64,000 nucleotides of DNA from NCBI RefSeq assembly GCF_007341385.1, contig NZ_VJYD01000013.1, positions 1 through 64,000 on the forward strand, given 5' to 3'. Under the pieces are notes generated by a model. The model was not told the origin of the DNA. It was given only the letters and a program-made list of their open reading frames with translations, and searched no databases. Each line of letters begins with the position of its first letter. Within the stretch, counting starts at the first letter, position 1. This DNA comes from Flavobacterium daemonense (GTDB taxonomy: Bacteria > Bacteroidota > Bacteroidia > Flavobacteriales > Flavobacteriaceae). Shown in pieces: positions 1-8,130 of this stretch. The position numbers were made by a program, and so were the translations under genes.

Positions 1-60
1 TTTACTTTTGCTTCCTTTCTCAATCATAAATCTACTCAAAATTTCAAAAAACAAATCTAA

Positions 61-156
61 AGGAGGAACGAGGAATCGCACTCGGGAATCGGCAAAGATT
101 GGCGATATTCTTCGCGGAGTTTCTTGCGGAGATTCCTCGTTCCTCGGAATGACAAA
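61..156. repeat. REP-like imperfect palindrome, copy 1
   Basis: The arms GAGGAACGAGGAATC (63-77) and GATTCCTCGTTCCTC (131-145) are perfect inverted repeats around a core containing CAAAGATTGGCGA. Related elements lie near 4740, 9168, 39226 and 59731. The element ends in AATGACAAAC, as most copies do. It lies in the gene-free stretch 1-376, which otherwise holds only AT-rich sequence, the two hairpin repeats below and degenerate 'AACCTTTG' repeats. Confidence 0.75.
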
Positions 157-177
157 CTTTATGGTTACTTAACGTTA

Positions 178-201
178 GACGCACTGCTGTGCGCCTCTAC
201 A
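178..201. repeat. Short hairpin repeat GACGCAC-TGCT-GTGCGCC, copy 1
   Basis: A near-perfect 7-bp stem with a TGCT loop, followed by TCTACA. The same 24-nt unit occurs at 288-311 and 44679-44702. It lies just downstream of the REP-like palindrome. Confidence 0.6.
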
Positions 202-287
202 GAAAACCTTTGCACCTTTGCAACTCTGATCCTTTGAACCTCTTCTAAAACCTTCGGAGTAACAAACTTTATGGTTACTTTGTGTTA

Positions 288-311
288 GACGCACTGCTGT
301 GCGCCTCTACA
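288..311. repeat. Short hairpin repeat GACGCAC-TGCT-GTGCGCC, copy 2
   Basis: The second copy of the hairpin unit at 178-201. Both copies are preceded by the same block (AAACTTTATGGTTACTT ... GTTAGAC), so about 50 nt is directly repeated. Confidence 0.6.
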
Positions 312-376
312 AAAACCTGTGAACCTTTGCGCCTCTACAAAAACCTTTGAACCTTTGCCCCTATGAACCTCAGAAC

Positions 377-1705
377 CTATTCCAAAACCTTCTTATTCAC
401 AAAAACATTTTTAAAAGTCACATTCTTAATCAAACTTTTATCAATGTCCGCTTTAGCAGATTCAATATTCAAGTTTTCGAAAGTGAAGTTTGACAAACGT
501 ACATTTGGGTCGTTTTCTACTTTATAAAACATTTCACATTTAAGATCAATATTTTTTAAAGTAACATTGTCACCATACGATAAAGGAACATCAGGGCGGC
601 CTTTTAAATCAAAAAACTGTTTCCAAGCCAAAATAGCCAAACCATTTTTAGTTTGTCCTTTAATATCTTCAAGTCTGATATACTCGTAAAGTTGCGGTGT
701 ATCAGGTCTCATTTTAAGATGCAATAATATCGACGGACCATCAACTTCGCAATTGCGCATAATGATGTTTCGGTTATGAATCGCCTCGCTTCCGTTAGTT
801 AAAGCCGAATGACAATATCCAAATTTACAGTCTTCGATAATAATATTGGAGTTTGGACCATTGTTTTTATCTTGGTCTGCATAAGGACCTTTACCTCCTT
901 TTAGCGCTATGGCATCATCATTTACAGACATAGTAGATCCTTTTATGAGTACGTTGTTGCAAATATCAAGATCAATCGCATCGGTACTTGGAGCATCGCC
1001 TTTTTGGTGCGGAGAATAAATATAAGTGTCAATAATTTTTATGTTGTTGCATTTGTAAAAATGATTCGTCCAGAAGCCAGAATTAATCAATTTTACGTCC
1101 TGAAATTGAACATTATTTGAATTCCAAACAAAAACCAATCTTGGTCTTGAAACTTCAAGATTCGTGCATTTTGGGTTTTCTTTTCTACGCGCCCAGAAAG
1201 CATCCCAATATTTTCTTCCATTTCCGTTTATGGTTCCTTTTCCTGAAATCGAAAAATTATCAACACCATAAGCATTTACCAAAGCTGGAAAATAATCCAA
1301 ATTCTGACCTTCCATTCTTGATGGCATAATTGGATAATTGGCAATATCATCAGAACCTTTTAAAACGCCACCTTCACTTACGTACAAAGCGGTTTTTGGC
1401 TTAAAGAATAAAGCACCGCTCAAGTAAACTCCTTTTGGAATCACGATTACCCCACCACCATTTGCCGCTGCTTTATCAATCACTTTTTGAATCGCAACTG
1501 TCTGCAATTTTGTACTGTCTTTGCTTACGCCAAAATCAGTTATCGTGTATTTTTTTCCTAAATCTTTTAACTGAAGTTTTTTAGAATCTTTAAACCAAGA
1601 AGTAATTTCAGTTCCGTCTGGAAATTTATCGTTGCTGTATTTTTGCGAAAATGAGCTTTGAGAAATTCCCAAAACGCATAAAGCTAAAGTGAAAAACTTT
1701 TTCAT
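377..1705 (-). CDS. GH28-family polygalacturonase-like hydrolase (divergent active site)
   Basis: A 442-residue secreted protein with an N-terminal signal peptide (about residues 1-20, ending SSFSQ). It is a right-handed parallel beta-helix of the GH28 type, a family that hydrolyses galacturonic-acid linkages in homogalacturonan or rhamnogalacturonan. Visible family motifs are STDAID (D242) and NDDAIALK (D263/D264), which supply the usual three catalytic aspartates. The canonical GHG motif is replaced by YCHSAL (H299), and the expected R-x-K substrate motif is not clear, so linkage specificity cannot be read from the sequence. It is the last gene of a minus-strand series of pectin enzymes. 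An exo-acting or rhamnogalacturonan-specific GH28 is a reasonable guess. Confidence 0.85.
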   Translation of the reverse strand: MKKFFTLALCVLGISQSSFSQKYSNDKFPDGTEITSWFKDSKKLQLKDLGKKYTITDFGVSKDSTKLQTVAIQKVIDKAAANGGGVIVIPKGVYLSGALFFKPKTALYVSEGGVLKGSDDIANYPIMPSRMEGQNLDYFPALVNAYGVDNFSISGKGTINGNGRKYWDAFWARRKENPKCTNLEVSRPRLVFVWNSNNVQFQDVKLINSGFWTNHFYKCNNIKIIDTYIYSPHQKGDAPSTDAIDLDICNNVLIKGSTMSVNDDAIALKGGKGPYADQDKNNGPNSNIIIEDCKFGYCHSALTNGSEAIHNRNIIMRNCEVDGPSILLHLKMRPDTPQLYEYIRLEDIKGQTKNGLAILAWKQFFDLKGRPDVPLSYGDNVTLKNIDLKCEMFYKVENDPNVRLSNFTFENLNIESAKADIDKSLIKNVTFKNVFVNKKVLE

Positions 1706-1764
1706 TGTAAGCTGTTTTAATTTTATTTTTTATAAGTGTCTGTTTAGCGAACTATTTTTTTTAA

Positions 1765-1845
1765 GCCACAGATTAAAAGAATTTTAAGGATTTTTTGAAT
1801 CTAATTCCGTTTATTTCAATCTGTTTAATCCTTTTAATCTGTGGC
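1765..1845. repeat. Inverted repeat GCCACAGATTAAAAG ... CTTTTAATCTGTGGC
   Basis: Two 15-bp arms (1765-1779 and 1831-1845) bracket about 50 nt between the GH43-like gene and the downstream GH28 gene. It could act as a transcript hairpin or be an interspersed palindromic repeat. There is no U-tract typical of a strong terminator. Confidence 0.55.
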
Positions 1846-1881
1846 AAAAATTTGATTAACTATGAACCACCAAGAAACATT

Positions 1882-3294
1882 TTATTTATTTATTTCAATA
1901 TGTGCTACAGAAATAAAATATCCTGTACTTCCGTAATTTGATTTTCTTTTATCCGACCAATTTGGTCTTTCTCCAGTTCCGGAAACGGTTAAAACATAAT
2001 TGCCTTTTTTCAAAATTGGAGATTTGTAAACTGCAGTTTCTGTCTCATTTTTGCTGTACAAATCGACAATTACTGAAGTTATAATTTTTCCTTTTTCATT
2101 GGTTAAAACAACTTTTGCATAACCATTTTCACTTCCCACAAAACTTGAAAAACCAATTTGCTGACCATTGAATTTTATTGAAAAAGAAGCATTTTTATCA
2201 TCTGATTTGCTTTCTTTATCCGAATGACTCCAATTGCCCGAATATTTAATTTCTTTATTGCTGCTTTTCAGAATTTTATTGGTGTTTTTTGGAACAGATG
2301 CAATTCCAGTTTCCAAATCAATTTGCCAAGTTTCCTGATAAACTGGAATTGAAAGCGACTTTCCTGAAATTGTCAACGGTTGCCAAATATAAGTTGCCGA
2401 TGAAGCCTGTTTTGGAAACGACCAGCGATCGCCCATAAACATATAGGCTGTTTCTTTTGAACCTTGAATTGGCAAAACAAATGTCGATTGCGAATTCCAT
2501 GTCAGGGTTTCTTTTGGCGCAATTAAACCTTGAAATTCCCACGGGCCTTTAAGCGAATTTGAAGTATAATAATAATTGTCGTTTTTCTCCCAACTTGTCA
2601 AATGCGAACCGATAAAATAATACATATTATCTTTTTTAAGCATCGTTGGCGATTCAAAACCGGTTGTAATATTCTCATTTACTCTTTCGGTAACCGATTT
2701 ATAATCATCGCTTAATTTATAAATTTCGCCGCCATGAACCAAAATATATCCAGAACCTTCAGAATCTTGAAAAGTTCCCATATCCCATTTTCTTATTGGT
2801 TTTCCGTCTAACAAAATCGGACCTTTAAATGCATAGGGACCTTCAATATTTTTTGAAACCGCGTAACCCACAAATTGATCTTTGTACGTTAAAGTATCAG
2901 CGTGCATGTACATTATAAACTCATCGGTTTTAGGGCATTTCATCACTTTCACTCTTTCACCAACACGATTTGGTCCCAATTTTCCCGATTCTTGAACCGG
3001 AAGCGCCATTTTTTCAAATTTCCAATTATAAAGATCTTTTGAAGAATAACAATTAAAACCTGCAAATGCGTTGCTGGTGTCACTATGTGCTTCTCCAAAC
3101 AAATAAAAAGTATCTTTTTCTTTTATAATATTGGCTCCATGCGCGCTTACAATATTTCCGTTTTGGTCAAGCCAAGGAACACCAGAATAAATGGCATCCA
3201 TTTTTCCCATTTCCTGCGCAAAAGAAGCCGTCACATTGCACAAAAAAACAATGCAGATCAGACTACAAAAGGCAAAATAATTCTTTTTAAACAT
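1882..3294 (-). CDS. GH43-like five-bladed propeller glycosidase with C-terminal beta-sandwich domain
   Basis: About 470 residues, exported (hydrophobic signal ending ASFAQ). The ATG at 3294 is preferred over an in-frame GTG at 3306. Residues about 40-340 look like a GH43-type propeller with repeated blades such as DTFYLFGE, GPYAFKGP and FESPTMLKK; the ESP glutamate could be the general acid. Residues about 350-470 form a separate beta-rich region that resembles a carbohydrate-binding module. Similar GH43 proteins act on galactan or arabinan side chains, so side-chain trimming of rhamnogalacturonan I is likely. The exact subfamily and substrate are not established. The PL22 gene lies immediately upstream (39-nt gap), so co-transcription is likely. 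Confidence 0.75.
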   Translation of the reverse strand: MFKKNYFAFCSLICIVFLCNVTASFAQEMGKMDAIYSGVPWLDQNGNIVSAHGANIIKEKDTFYLFGEAHSDTSNAFAGFNCYSSKDLYNWKFEKMALPVQESGKLGPNRVGERVKVMKCPKTDEFIMYMHADTLTYKDQFVGYAVSKNIEGPYAFKGPILLDGKPIRKWDMGTFQDSEGSGYILVHGGEIYKLSDDYKSVTERVNENITTGFESPTMLKKDNMYYFIGSHLTSWEKNDNYYYTSNSLKGPWEFQGLIAPKETLTWNSQSTFVLPIQGSKETAYMFMGDRWSFPKQASSATYIWQPLTISGKSLSIPVYQETWQIDLETGIASVPKNTNKILKSSNKEIKYSGNWSHSDKESKSDDKNASFSIKFNGQQIGFSSFVGSENGYAKVVLTNEKGKIITSVIVDLYSKNETETAVYKSPILKKGNYVLTVSGTGERPNWSDKRKSNYGSTGYFISVAHIEINK

Positions 3295-3333
3295 TTTAAA
3301 ATTCACAATTCACAATTAATAATTCACAATTAA

Positions 3334-4668
3334 TCATTTGCGTTTCAACCACTCTTTCGGAACATTCACAATACAAATATTTAACGTTCTATTATCCTCA
3401 GAAAGCATCGCAGATTGAATTTCAATTTTCGTTCCGTCTCTATTGAAAGTTGGGTGAACGTGATCTGCTGCCGTTTCTTTATGTCCGGTTGTCAACATCA
3501 TCATTTCATTCGTTTTTCGATCAATTAAATACAAGCTTCTTGAAAAGTCATCACCAACAGCCCATCTTCCATCTGAAGAACCGTGCACATGCCATAAACC
3601 GCTTCCGCTTTTTGTTTGGCCAGCAATAATCATTTCTCTGGTTCTTAGATTTACAATTGCTAAACCAGTTGGTTTTTCTCTCGTTCCAGAATTTCCCCAA
3701 TTGCTTTCCTGACCTGGATTTTGAGGATTTCTAACTTCTGTACTTGTAGTAACTTCAACTGGAGCATCTTTTTGAATATCAATTTTTCGATGTCCCATAA
3801 TCGCCATTGCTACTTCATCTTTAGAAATTACAACTTCATGCGTAACCCATTCATAATCCGATTCGGGATACAAAGGTCTCAAACCAGATCCGTCTGCCAT
3901 AACCGTCCAAGTTCGCTGTGGTGATTTTCCGCCGGTTTCCCAACAAAAAACCAATTCACCCGGATTCCAAATATTGGATTGAATATGCCCCACTTGAAAC
4001 GGCACCGAAACTACATGTTTTATTTCGCCAGTTTTGATATTCATACTGCTGATGCCGCCCGGTCCTGCTCCCATATTTCTCGGTCCAAAACTCTTTTCAA
4101 TTTTGACATTTGGATCTAAATGTCTTGCTGCTTCTTCTTTTCCAATTCTGAAATAAACTCGATCTTCATTAGCATCCAAAGCCATATCTCCCGACGCTCC
4201 CATTTCCGGATTTGTTGTACCACAAATACGTTCATAAGCTGAAATTGGTTTCATTTTCCCTTTTTCACTATCTGCAAAAACAGCTTCCAGATTCACTTCC
4301 ATAATCTGCATTTTCTCGCCTTCTCCTTTTCGCATAAAATACAATTTCATCGATTTTTGCGCCATGCATAACGTTCCGGTATAACCGCCTTCGGTAACTT
4401 GAACCATCACACCTGATTTTTCGTTGACCGCCATTGCTTCTCCGTTGGCTCTCTTAGTTCTAAAAATGAGCCATTCGCCATCTGCTGTCCATTGAGGATG
4501 TGTTGGATACGTTTTTGAATCTCCAGCAGATTTTGTGGTTAAAAAAATTAAATCGACACCTGTAACAGGATCTTTGATTATCTTTTTTTCTGATGGAAAT
4601 CGGGTTCCTATCTGGGCAAAAGCAATTGTGCCGAGTAATAAGAAAAATATATTTATTGTTGATTTCAT
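3334..4668 (-). CDS. Exported oligogalacturonate lyase-like protein (PL22 type)
   Basis: A 444-residue seven-bladed propeller protein with TolB-like blades (YPTHPQWTADGEW and HVHPTFNRDGTK). PL22 enzymes split unsaturated and saturated oligogalacturonides by Mn-dependent beta-elimination. Candidate metal ligands are the histidines in VTHEVV, WHVHGSS and DHVHPT together with the Q of GHIQSN. Unlike the cytoplasmic enterobacterial enzyme, this one begins with a signal peptide (ends IAFAQ), placing it in the periplasm. It sits between GH43 and GH105 genes, which fits depolymerisation of imported pectin oligomers. Some relatives of this family are annotated only as 'oligogalacturonide lyase-like', so the activity is inferred. 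Confidence 0.75.
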   Translation of the reverse strand: MKSTINIFFLLLGTIAFAQIGTRFPSEKKIIKDPVTGVDLIFLTTKSAGDSKTYPTHPQWTADGEWLIFRTKRANGEAMAVNEKSGVMVQVTEGGYTGTLCMAQKSMKLYFMRKGEGEKMQIMEVNLEAVFADSEKGKMKPISAYERICGTTNPEMGASGDMALDANEDRVYFRIGKEEAARHLDPNVKIEKSFGPRNMGAGPGGISSMNIKTGEIKHVVSVPFQVGHIQSNIWNPGELVFCWETGGKSPQRTWTVMADGSGLRPLYPESDYEWVTHEVVISKDEVAMAIMGHRKIDIQKDAPVEVTTSTEVRNPQNPGQESNWGNSGTREKPTGLAIVNLRTREMIIAGQTKSGSGLWHVHGSSDGRWAVGDDFSRSLYLIDRKTNEMMMLTTGHKETAADHVHPTFNRDGTKIEIQSAMLSEDNRTLNICIVNVPKEWLKRK

Positions 4669-4739
4669 GTGTATTGGGGTGTTTTGTCGCTAAGGCGCTA
4701 AGACGCGAAGGTTAATTAAAAATTAATGATTAATCGGCT

Positions 4740-4849
4740 TGTTTGTCATTTCGAGGAACGAGAAATCTCCACAAGTAGCTCGACAAAGATTGACGACTTT
4801 TAGAAACGGAGTTTCTTGCGGAGATTTCTCGTTCCTCGAAATGACAAAC
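4740..4849. repeat. REP-like imperfect palindrome, copy 2
   Basis: The outer arms GTTTGTCATTTCGAGGAACG and its inverse (about 4830-4849) enclose CGACAAAGATTGACGA. It lies between the GH105 gene and the PL22 gene. The flank 4862-4915 consists of short degenerate direct repeats of the type TAATAACTCA. Confidence 0.75.
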
Positions 4850-4915
4850 AGAACGTTATAAGTCATTCATAACTAATAACTAATAACTCAAAACTCATAA
4901 TTCCTAACTCCTAAC

Positions 4916-6265
4916 TTACTTATGCAGATTATTTTTCCCTTCGATTTTCAATTGAATAGAACTGTCATTAATTTGAAACTGACTGTCTTTTAAAAGCATA
5001 ATCACTTCGGCTCCAGCCAATAAAACTGGACCATAACCGTGAGCAGCAAAAACATTTACAGGACGATAATAATAAAATGCAGGATCAAAACCCATTCCGG
5101 TTCCTACGCAAGTTCCTTCAACTTGACCTTTATCATTTACTTTTGTTGCTACCGCATTCCACGCCAATAAAACTGCAGGAGCATAGGTCATTTTATCAAC
5201 ATAACCACGATTGATGGCTCTGGCGATAGAATACGCATAAATTGCTGTTGCCGAAGTCTCTAAATACGAATCGTTTCTATCTAGTAATTGGTGCCAAAAA
5301 CCAGTTCCGTCTTGATATTGAACTAATCCGGCGATGTGTTTTTGCAGTTGAGTTAAAACTTGATTATACCCCGGATGATTTTTTGGAAGAACTTCTAATA
5401 ATTCAACCATCGTCATCACCGCCCAACCGTTTGCTCTCGCCCAATGAAATTGAGGATGAACCGCCATCGACTCAACCCAGCCGTGCATGTAAATTCCTTT
5501 TTGGCTGTTGAACATTCTTTCAGAAAACTGATTTACTTGTTTTACAGCATCATCAAAATATTTTGTGTTTCCTGTATAACTTCCCATTTGCGCAAGCGCT
5601 GGCACGCTCATAAACATATCATCTAACCAAAGTGTGTTGTCCTGTGGTCTGTTTCTTGCCAGAGTTCCGTCTTTTAATCGGAATTGTTTGTTGCTGATAA
5701 AGTCGATGTAATTGTTTACCAACGGATCAACATTTGCTTTTAAACCCTCTTTTTTGGCTTTAATAAAAGCTGCACAAAGCGCACCAGCAAAATCTAGTGC
5801 TTCAGGATGAAGCGTTTTCAGCATGTCTTTGTCCTTGATGTTTTTTTCGTTGTAATTTTCGGCAATATCCGCAATTAACTGTATTCTTTTATTTGAATAA
5901 TCGGCAAAATATTTTTCACCTGTTGCTTTCGATGCCAAAAGCATTCCAGCATAGGTAACGCCCCATTCATAACTGGTTAATCTGAAAGCGCCCGGTTCAA
6001 AAACAATATCCTGATTGCCTTTTTTATAATCGGTAACAACGGCTTTCGTATTTGCATCAATAATTTTTGAAGCCGAATTTTTGTCTAAAAAATTATAAAC
6101 CCTGTCCAAAACCACTTTTATATCTTCCTTCTGCGGAATCACATATGGCGTTGGATAATCAGGTTGCATTAAATGCAATGGTGCTGTTGCGTCTGTTTTT
6201 TGTGCGTTCGCATTTGTAATTGATGCAAACACGAACATTGCTAAAATGGTTGATTTATAGTTCAT
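4916..6265 (-). CDS. GH105 unsaturated rhamnogalacturonyl/galacturonyl hydrolase
   Basis: A 449-residue (alpha/alpha)6-barrel protein with a signal peptide (ends NANAQ). The GH105 signature elements RPQDNTLWLDDMFMSVP and HWARANGWAVM are present; the DD of WLDDM and the W-x-RANGW segment belong to the substrate cleft. GH105 enzymes remove the unsaturated uronyl residue that polysaccharide lyases leave at the non-reducing end of oligosaccharides. It is one of three GH105 genes in the window (also 25.3 and 39.4 kb), which suggests division of labour between homogalacturonan and rhamnogalacturonan products. The DUF4861 gene is 31 nt upstream in the same orientation. Confidence 0.88.
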   Translation of the reverse strand: MNYKSTILAMFVFASITNANAQKTDATAPLHLMQPDYPTPYVIPQKEDIKVVLDRVYNFLDKNSASKIIDANTKAVVTDYKKGNQDIVFEPGAFRLTSYEWGVTYAGMLLASKATGEKYFADYSNKRIQLIADIAENYNEKNIKDKDMLKTLHPEALDFAGALCAAFIKAKKEGLKANVDPLVNNYIDFISNKQFRLKDGTLARNRPQDNTLWLDDMFMSVPALAQMGSYTGNTKYFDDAVKQVNQFSERMFNSQKGIYMHGWVESMAVHPQFHWARANGWAVMTMVELLEVLPKNHPGYNQVLTQLQKHIAGLVQYQDGTGFWHQLLDRNDSYLETSATAIYAYSIARAINRGYVDKMTYAPAVLLAWNAVATKVNDKGQVEGTCVGTGMGFDPAFYYYRPVNVFAAHGYGPVLLAGAEVIMLLKDSQFQINDSSIQLKIEGKNNLHK

Positions 6266-6296
6266 AATGGTTAGTGTGTTAGTTTAATGTTTTGTT

Positions 6297-7565
6297 TTAT
6301 TTGCTGATTTCAACCGTTATTTTGGCCGAAAGCTGTTTTGCCAAAGTGGTTACATAATTGCTGAAATAAGCTGAATCTTTAAAATTTTTATCGGCACTCA
6401 ATTCCCAGCCTGCAATGGCGTAGTAACTGATTTTTTTATTGTTCTCGATTGTCAATTTCGCCAAATATGAATCTGTTAACTGACCTGTTTTTGGTGCTTC
6501 CATATATCCTTGATAAATTTTCTTGGGAACCAAAATCGCAGTTCCTAAAATCCATTCGCGGTTGTATGTCAAGTTATCATGTTGAATGAAGCAAACCCAA
6601 TCGCCGGCCTCAACAACCTGCAGCGGATTTTTATTATTTATATTTGAAATTGCAGCCAAAAAAGTTTCTCCACCTTTCAGTCCGCTGATTGAAACCGTGT
6701 TTTCATAACCGTACATTCCTGGCCAGATTGAAGTCGTTTCCTGAACCTGATAATTATTTCCAGAAGCTTTCCAGTTTTGGTATTTATAACTTAAAACCGA
6801 ATTAACTGGACCTTCGCTTACAATTTTGAAAGTTGTTTTTTCGACATTATTCAGCGTATCGTTTGTCAAAATTCCGAGACGGTTGATTTTGTCATTTATC
6901 AATAAAGCGTAACCGCCCAAACCAGCAGAATTTCCAACAGGGAAAATATCTCTTCCCCAATCGTACATTACATGATAATTGTCCTCAACGGCGCCTTTGC
7001 TGTTAATTCCAACATTTTCTGGCGTTATAGCTGGAATTCTTTTTCCGAAAACATCTTTAGAATTTCTTCCATCTAAATAATGTCTGAAACCAACTTTGTC
7101 ATTTTCCCAAGATGGTCCGTCTGTCTGGTATTTTTGAAAACCTAGTTTTTTATGCACTTGATTTGCCATTAAAACTTCTTCAGTTGCTGGCTGAACCGGC
7201 AAATCTTTAGCTTCTCTTTTTCCGAATCTTGCGCTAGTTTTTATTGGAAATTTAGGATCTTTCAACGACCAAGTTAGTGTTGCAATTTTCTTTTCGCTTG
7301 GAGCAAAATCAGTTACTAAGAAAAGCTCGTCCCATTTTCCGTCACCATCCAAATCATTAAGCTGTGCCGGAATTGTATCATTTTTAGCAATCAAAATTGG
7401 GAAACTATTGGCAACATATTTTGACGCAATTTGGTTTCTTTTTATGCTGATTGCTTTTTGTGGCACTGCTATATCAGATGCATTTTTTAAAGTAACTTTT
7501 TGTGCATTGCAATTCACTAAAATTGCTGTTGCAAAAGCTATTGATAAATAATATTTTGTTTTCAT
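6297..7565 (-). CDS. DUF4861 family exported protein
   Basis: A 422-residue exported protein with a signal peptide; the residue-19 cysteine in LVNCNAQ may make it a lipoprotein. Its features match the DUF4861 family: an N-terminal beta-sandwich region with a PAQLNDLDGDGKWDELF segment, then WENDKVGFRHYLDGRN and DWGRDIFPVGNSAG. No biochemical function can be claimed from the sequence. Its place between GH105 and L-rhamnose mutarotase genes, in an operon of pectin enzymes, suggests a glycosidase, lyase or binding role on rhamnogalacturonan fragments. Confidence 0.8.
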   Translation of the reverse strand: MKTKYYLSIAFATAILVNCNAQKVTLKNASDIAVPQKAISIKRNQIASKYVANSFPILIAKNDTIPAQLNDLDGDGKWDELFLVTDFAPSEKKIATLTWSLKDPKFPIKTSARFGKREAKDLPVQPATEEVLMANQVHKKLGFQKYQTDGPSWENDKVGFRHYLDGRNSKDVFGKRIPAITPENVGINSKGAVEDNYHVMYDWGRDIFPVGNSAGLGGYALLINDKINRLGILTNDTLNNVEKTTFKIVSEGPVNSVLSYKYQNWKASGNNYQVQETTSIWPGMYGYENTVSISGLKGGETFLAAISNINNKNPLQVVEAGDWVCFIQHDNLTYNREWILGTAILVPKKIYQGYMEAPKTGQLTDSYLAKLTIENNKKISYYAIAGWELSADKNFKDSAYFSNYVTTLAKQLSAKITVEISK

Positions 7566-7631
7566 TTTTTTTGTTTTGTTTCAGGTTTTCTTTGTTTAAA
7601 GTTTCAGGTTTTGCACTAGTGTGTATCTCCC

Positions 7632-7774
7632 AACACATAGAAACATAGATTAAAAAAACTTATAAAAGGCGTTTCACTTTACATTAACAAACATAGTCTA
7701 TGTGTGAGAAACATGTTTCTTTTTGCGCTCTTTTTATATTCCATTTTACACATAAATCTATGTTTCTATGTGTT
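7632..7774. repeat. 143-bp palindromic element with AACACATAGAAACATAG termini, copy 1
   Basis: The ends AACACATAGAAACATAGAT and ATCTATGTTTCTATGTGTT are inverted repeats. The interior contains CTATGTGTGAGAAAC and TTTCTTTTTGCGCTC. A second element with the same ends and interior lies at 60656-60796. It fills most of the gap between rhaM and the DUF4861 gene and carries no gene, so it may be a non-autonomous mobile or REP-type element. Confidence 0.7.
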
Positions 7775-7798
7775 TAATGTTTTTTCAAGAATTATAAT

Positions 7799-8128
7799 TT
7801 AATCCAAATGAAAAACTTCTTTTAAGGAAATCGAAACTGGCGAATTATCAGGATTTGTATCCATAATATCGCCCATATATGCCCACCATTTTTTTACGAT
7901 AGGATGATTTGGCAAATAGTCGAAATTAAAATCAGCGCTGATTTTCTGCACTGCAAAAAGTATCAATGTTTCTTCATCTAAAAAAATGCTGTAATCCTGT
8001 ATTCCCGTTTCTGAAAGCAAAGCCGATAATTCTGGCCAGATTTCATCATGTCTTTTTTTGTATTCTGCTTCAAAACCAGGTTTTAATTTCATTTTGAAAG
8101 CGTTTCGGATTGTGTTTTTATTTGCCAT
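7799..8128 (-). CDS. rhaM: L-rhamnose mutarotase
   Basis: A 109-residue cytoplasmic protein of the RhaM/YiiL family, about the usual family length. Recognisable parts are AFKMKLKPGFEAEYKKRHDEIWPEL at the N-terminus and the VKKWWAYMGDIMDTN segment near the C-terminus. The family interconverts alpha- and beta-L-rhamnopyranose. Only 2 nt separate its start from the stop of the upstream GH43-like gene, so the two are translationally coupled. Its presence implies that rhamnose is released from rhamnogalacturonan I, matching the GH106 gene at 22.5 kb. No rhamnose isomerase, kinase or aldolase gene is in the window. Confidence 0.92.
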   Translation of the reverse strand: MANKNTIRNAFKMKLKPGFEAEYKKRHDEIWPELSALLSETGIQDYSIFLDEETLILFAVQKISADFNFDYLPNHPIVKKWWAYMGDIMDTNPDNSPVSISLKEVFHLD

Positions 8129-8130
8129 TT

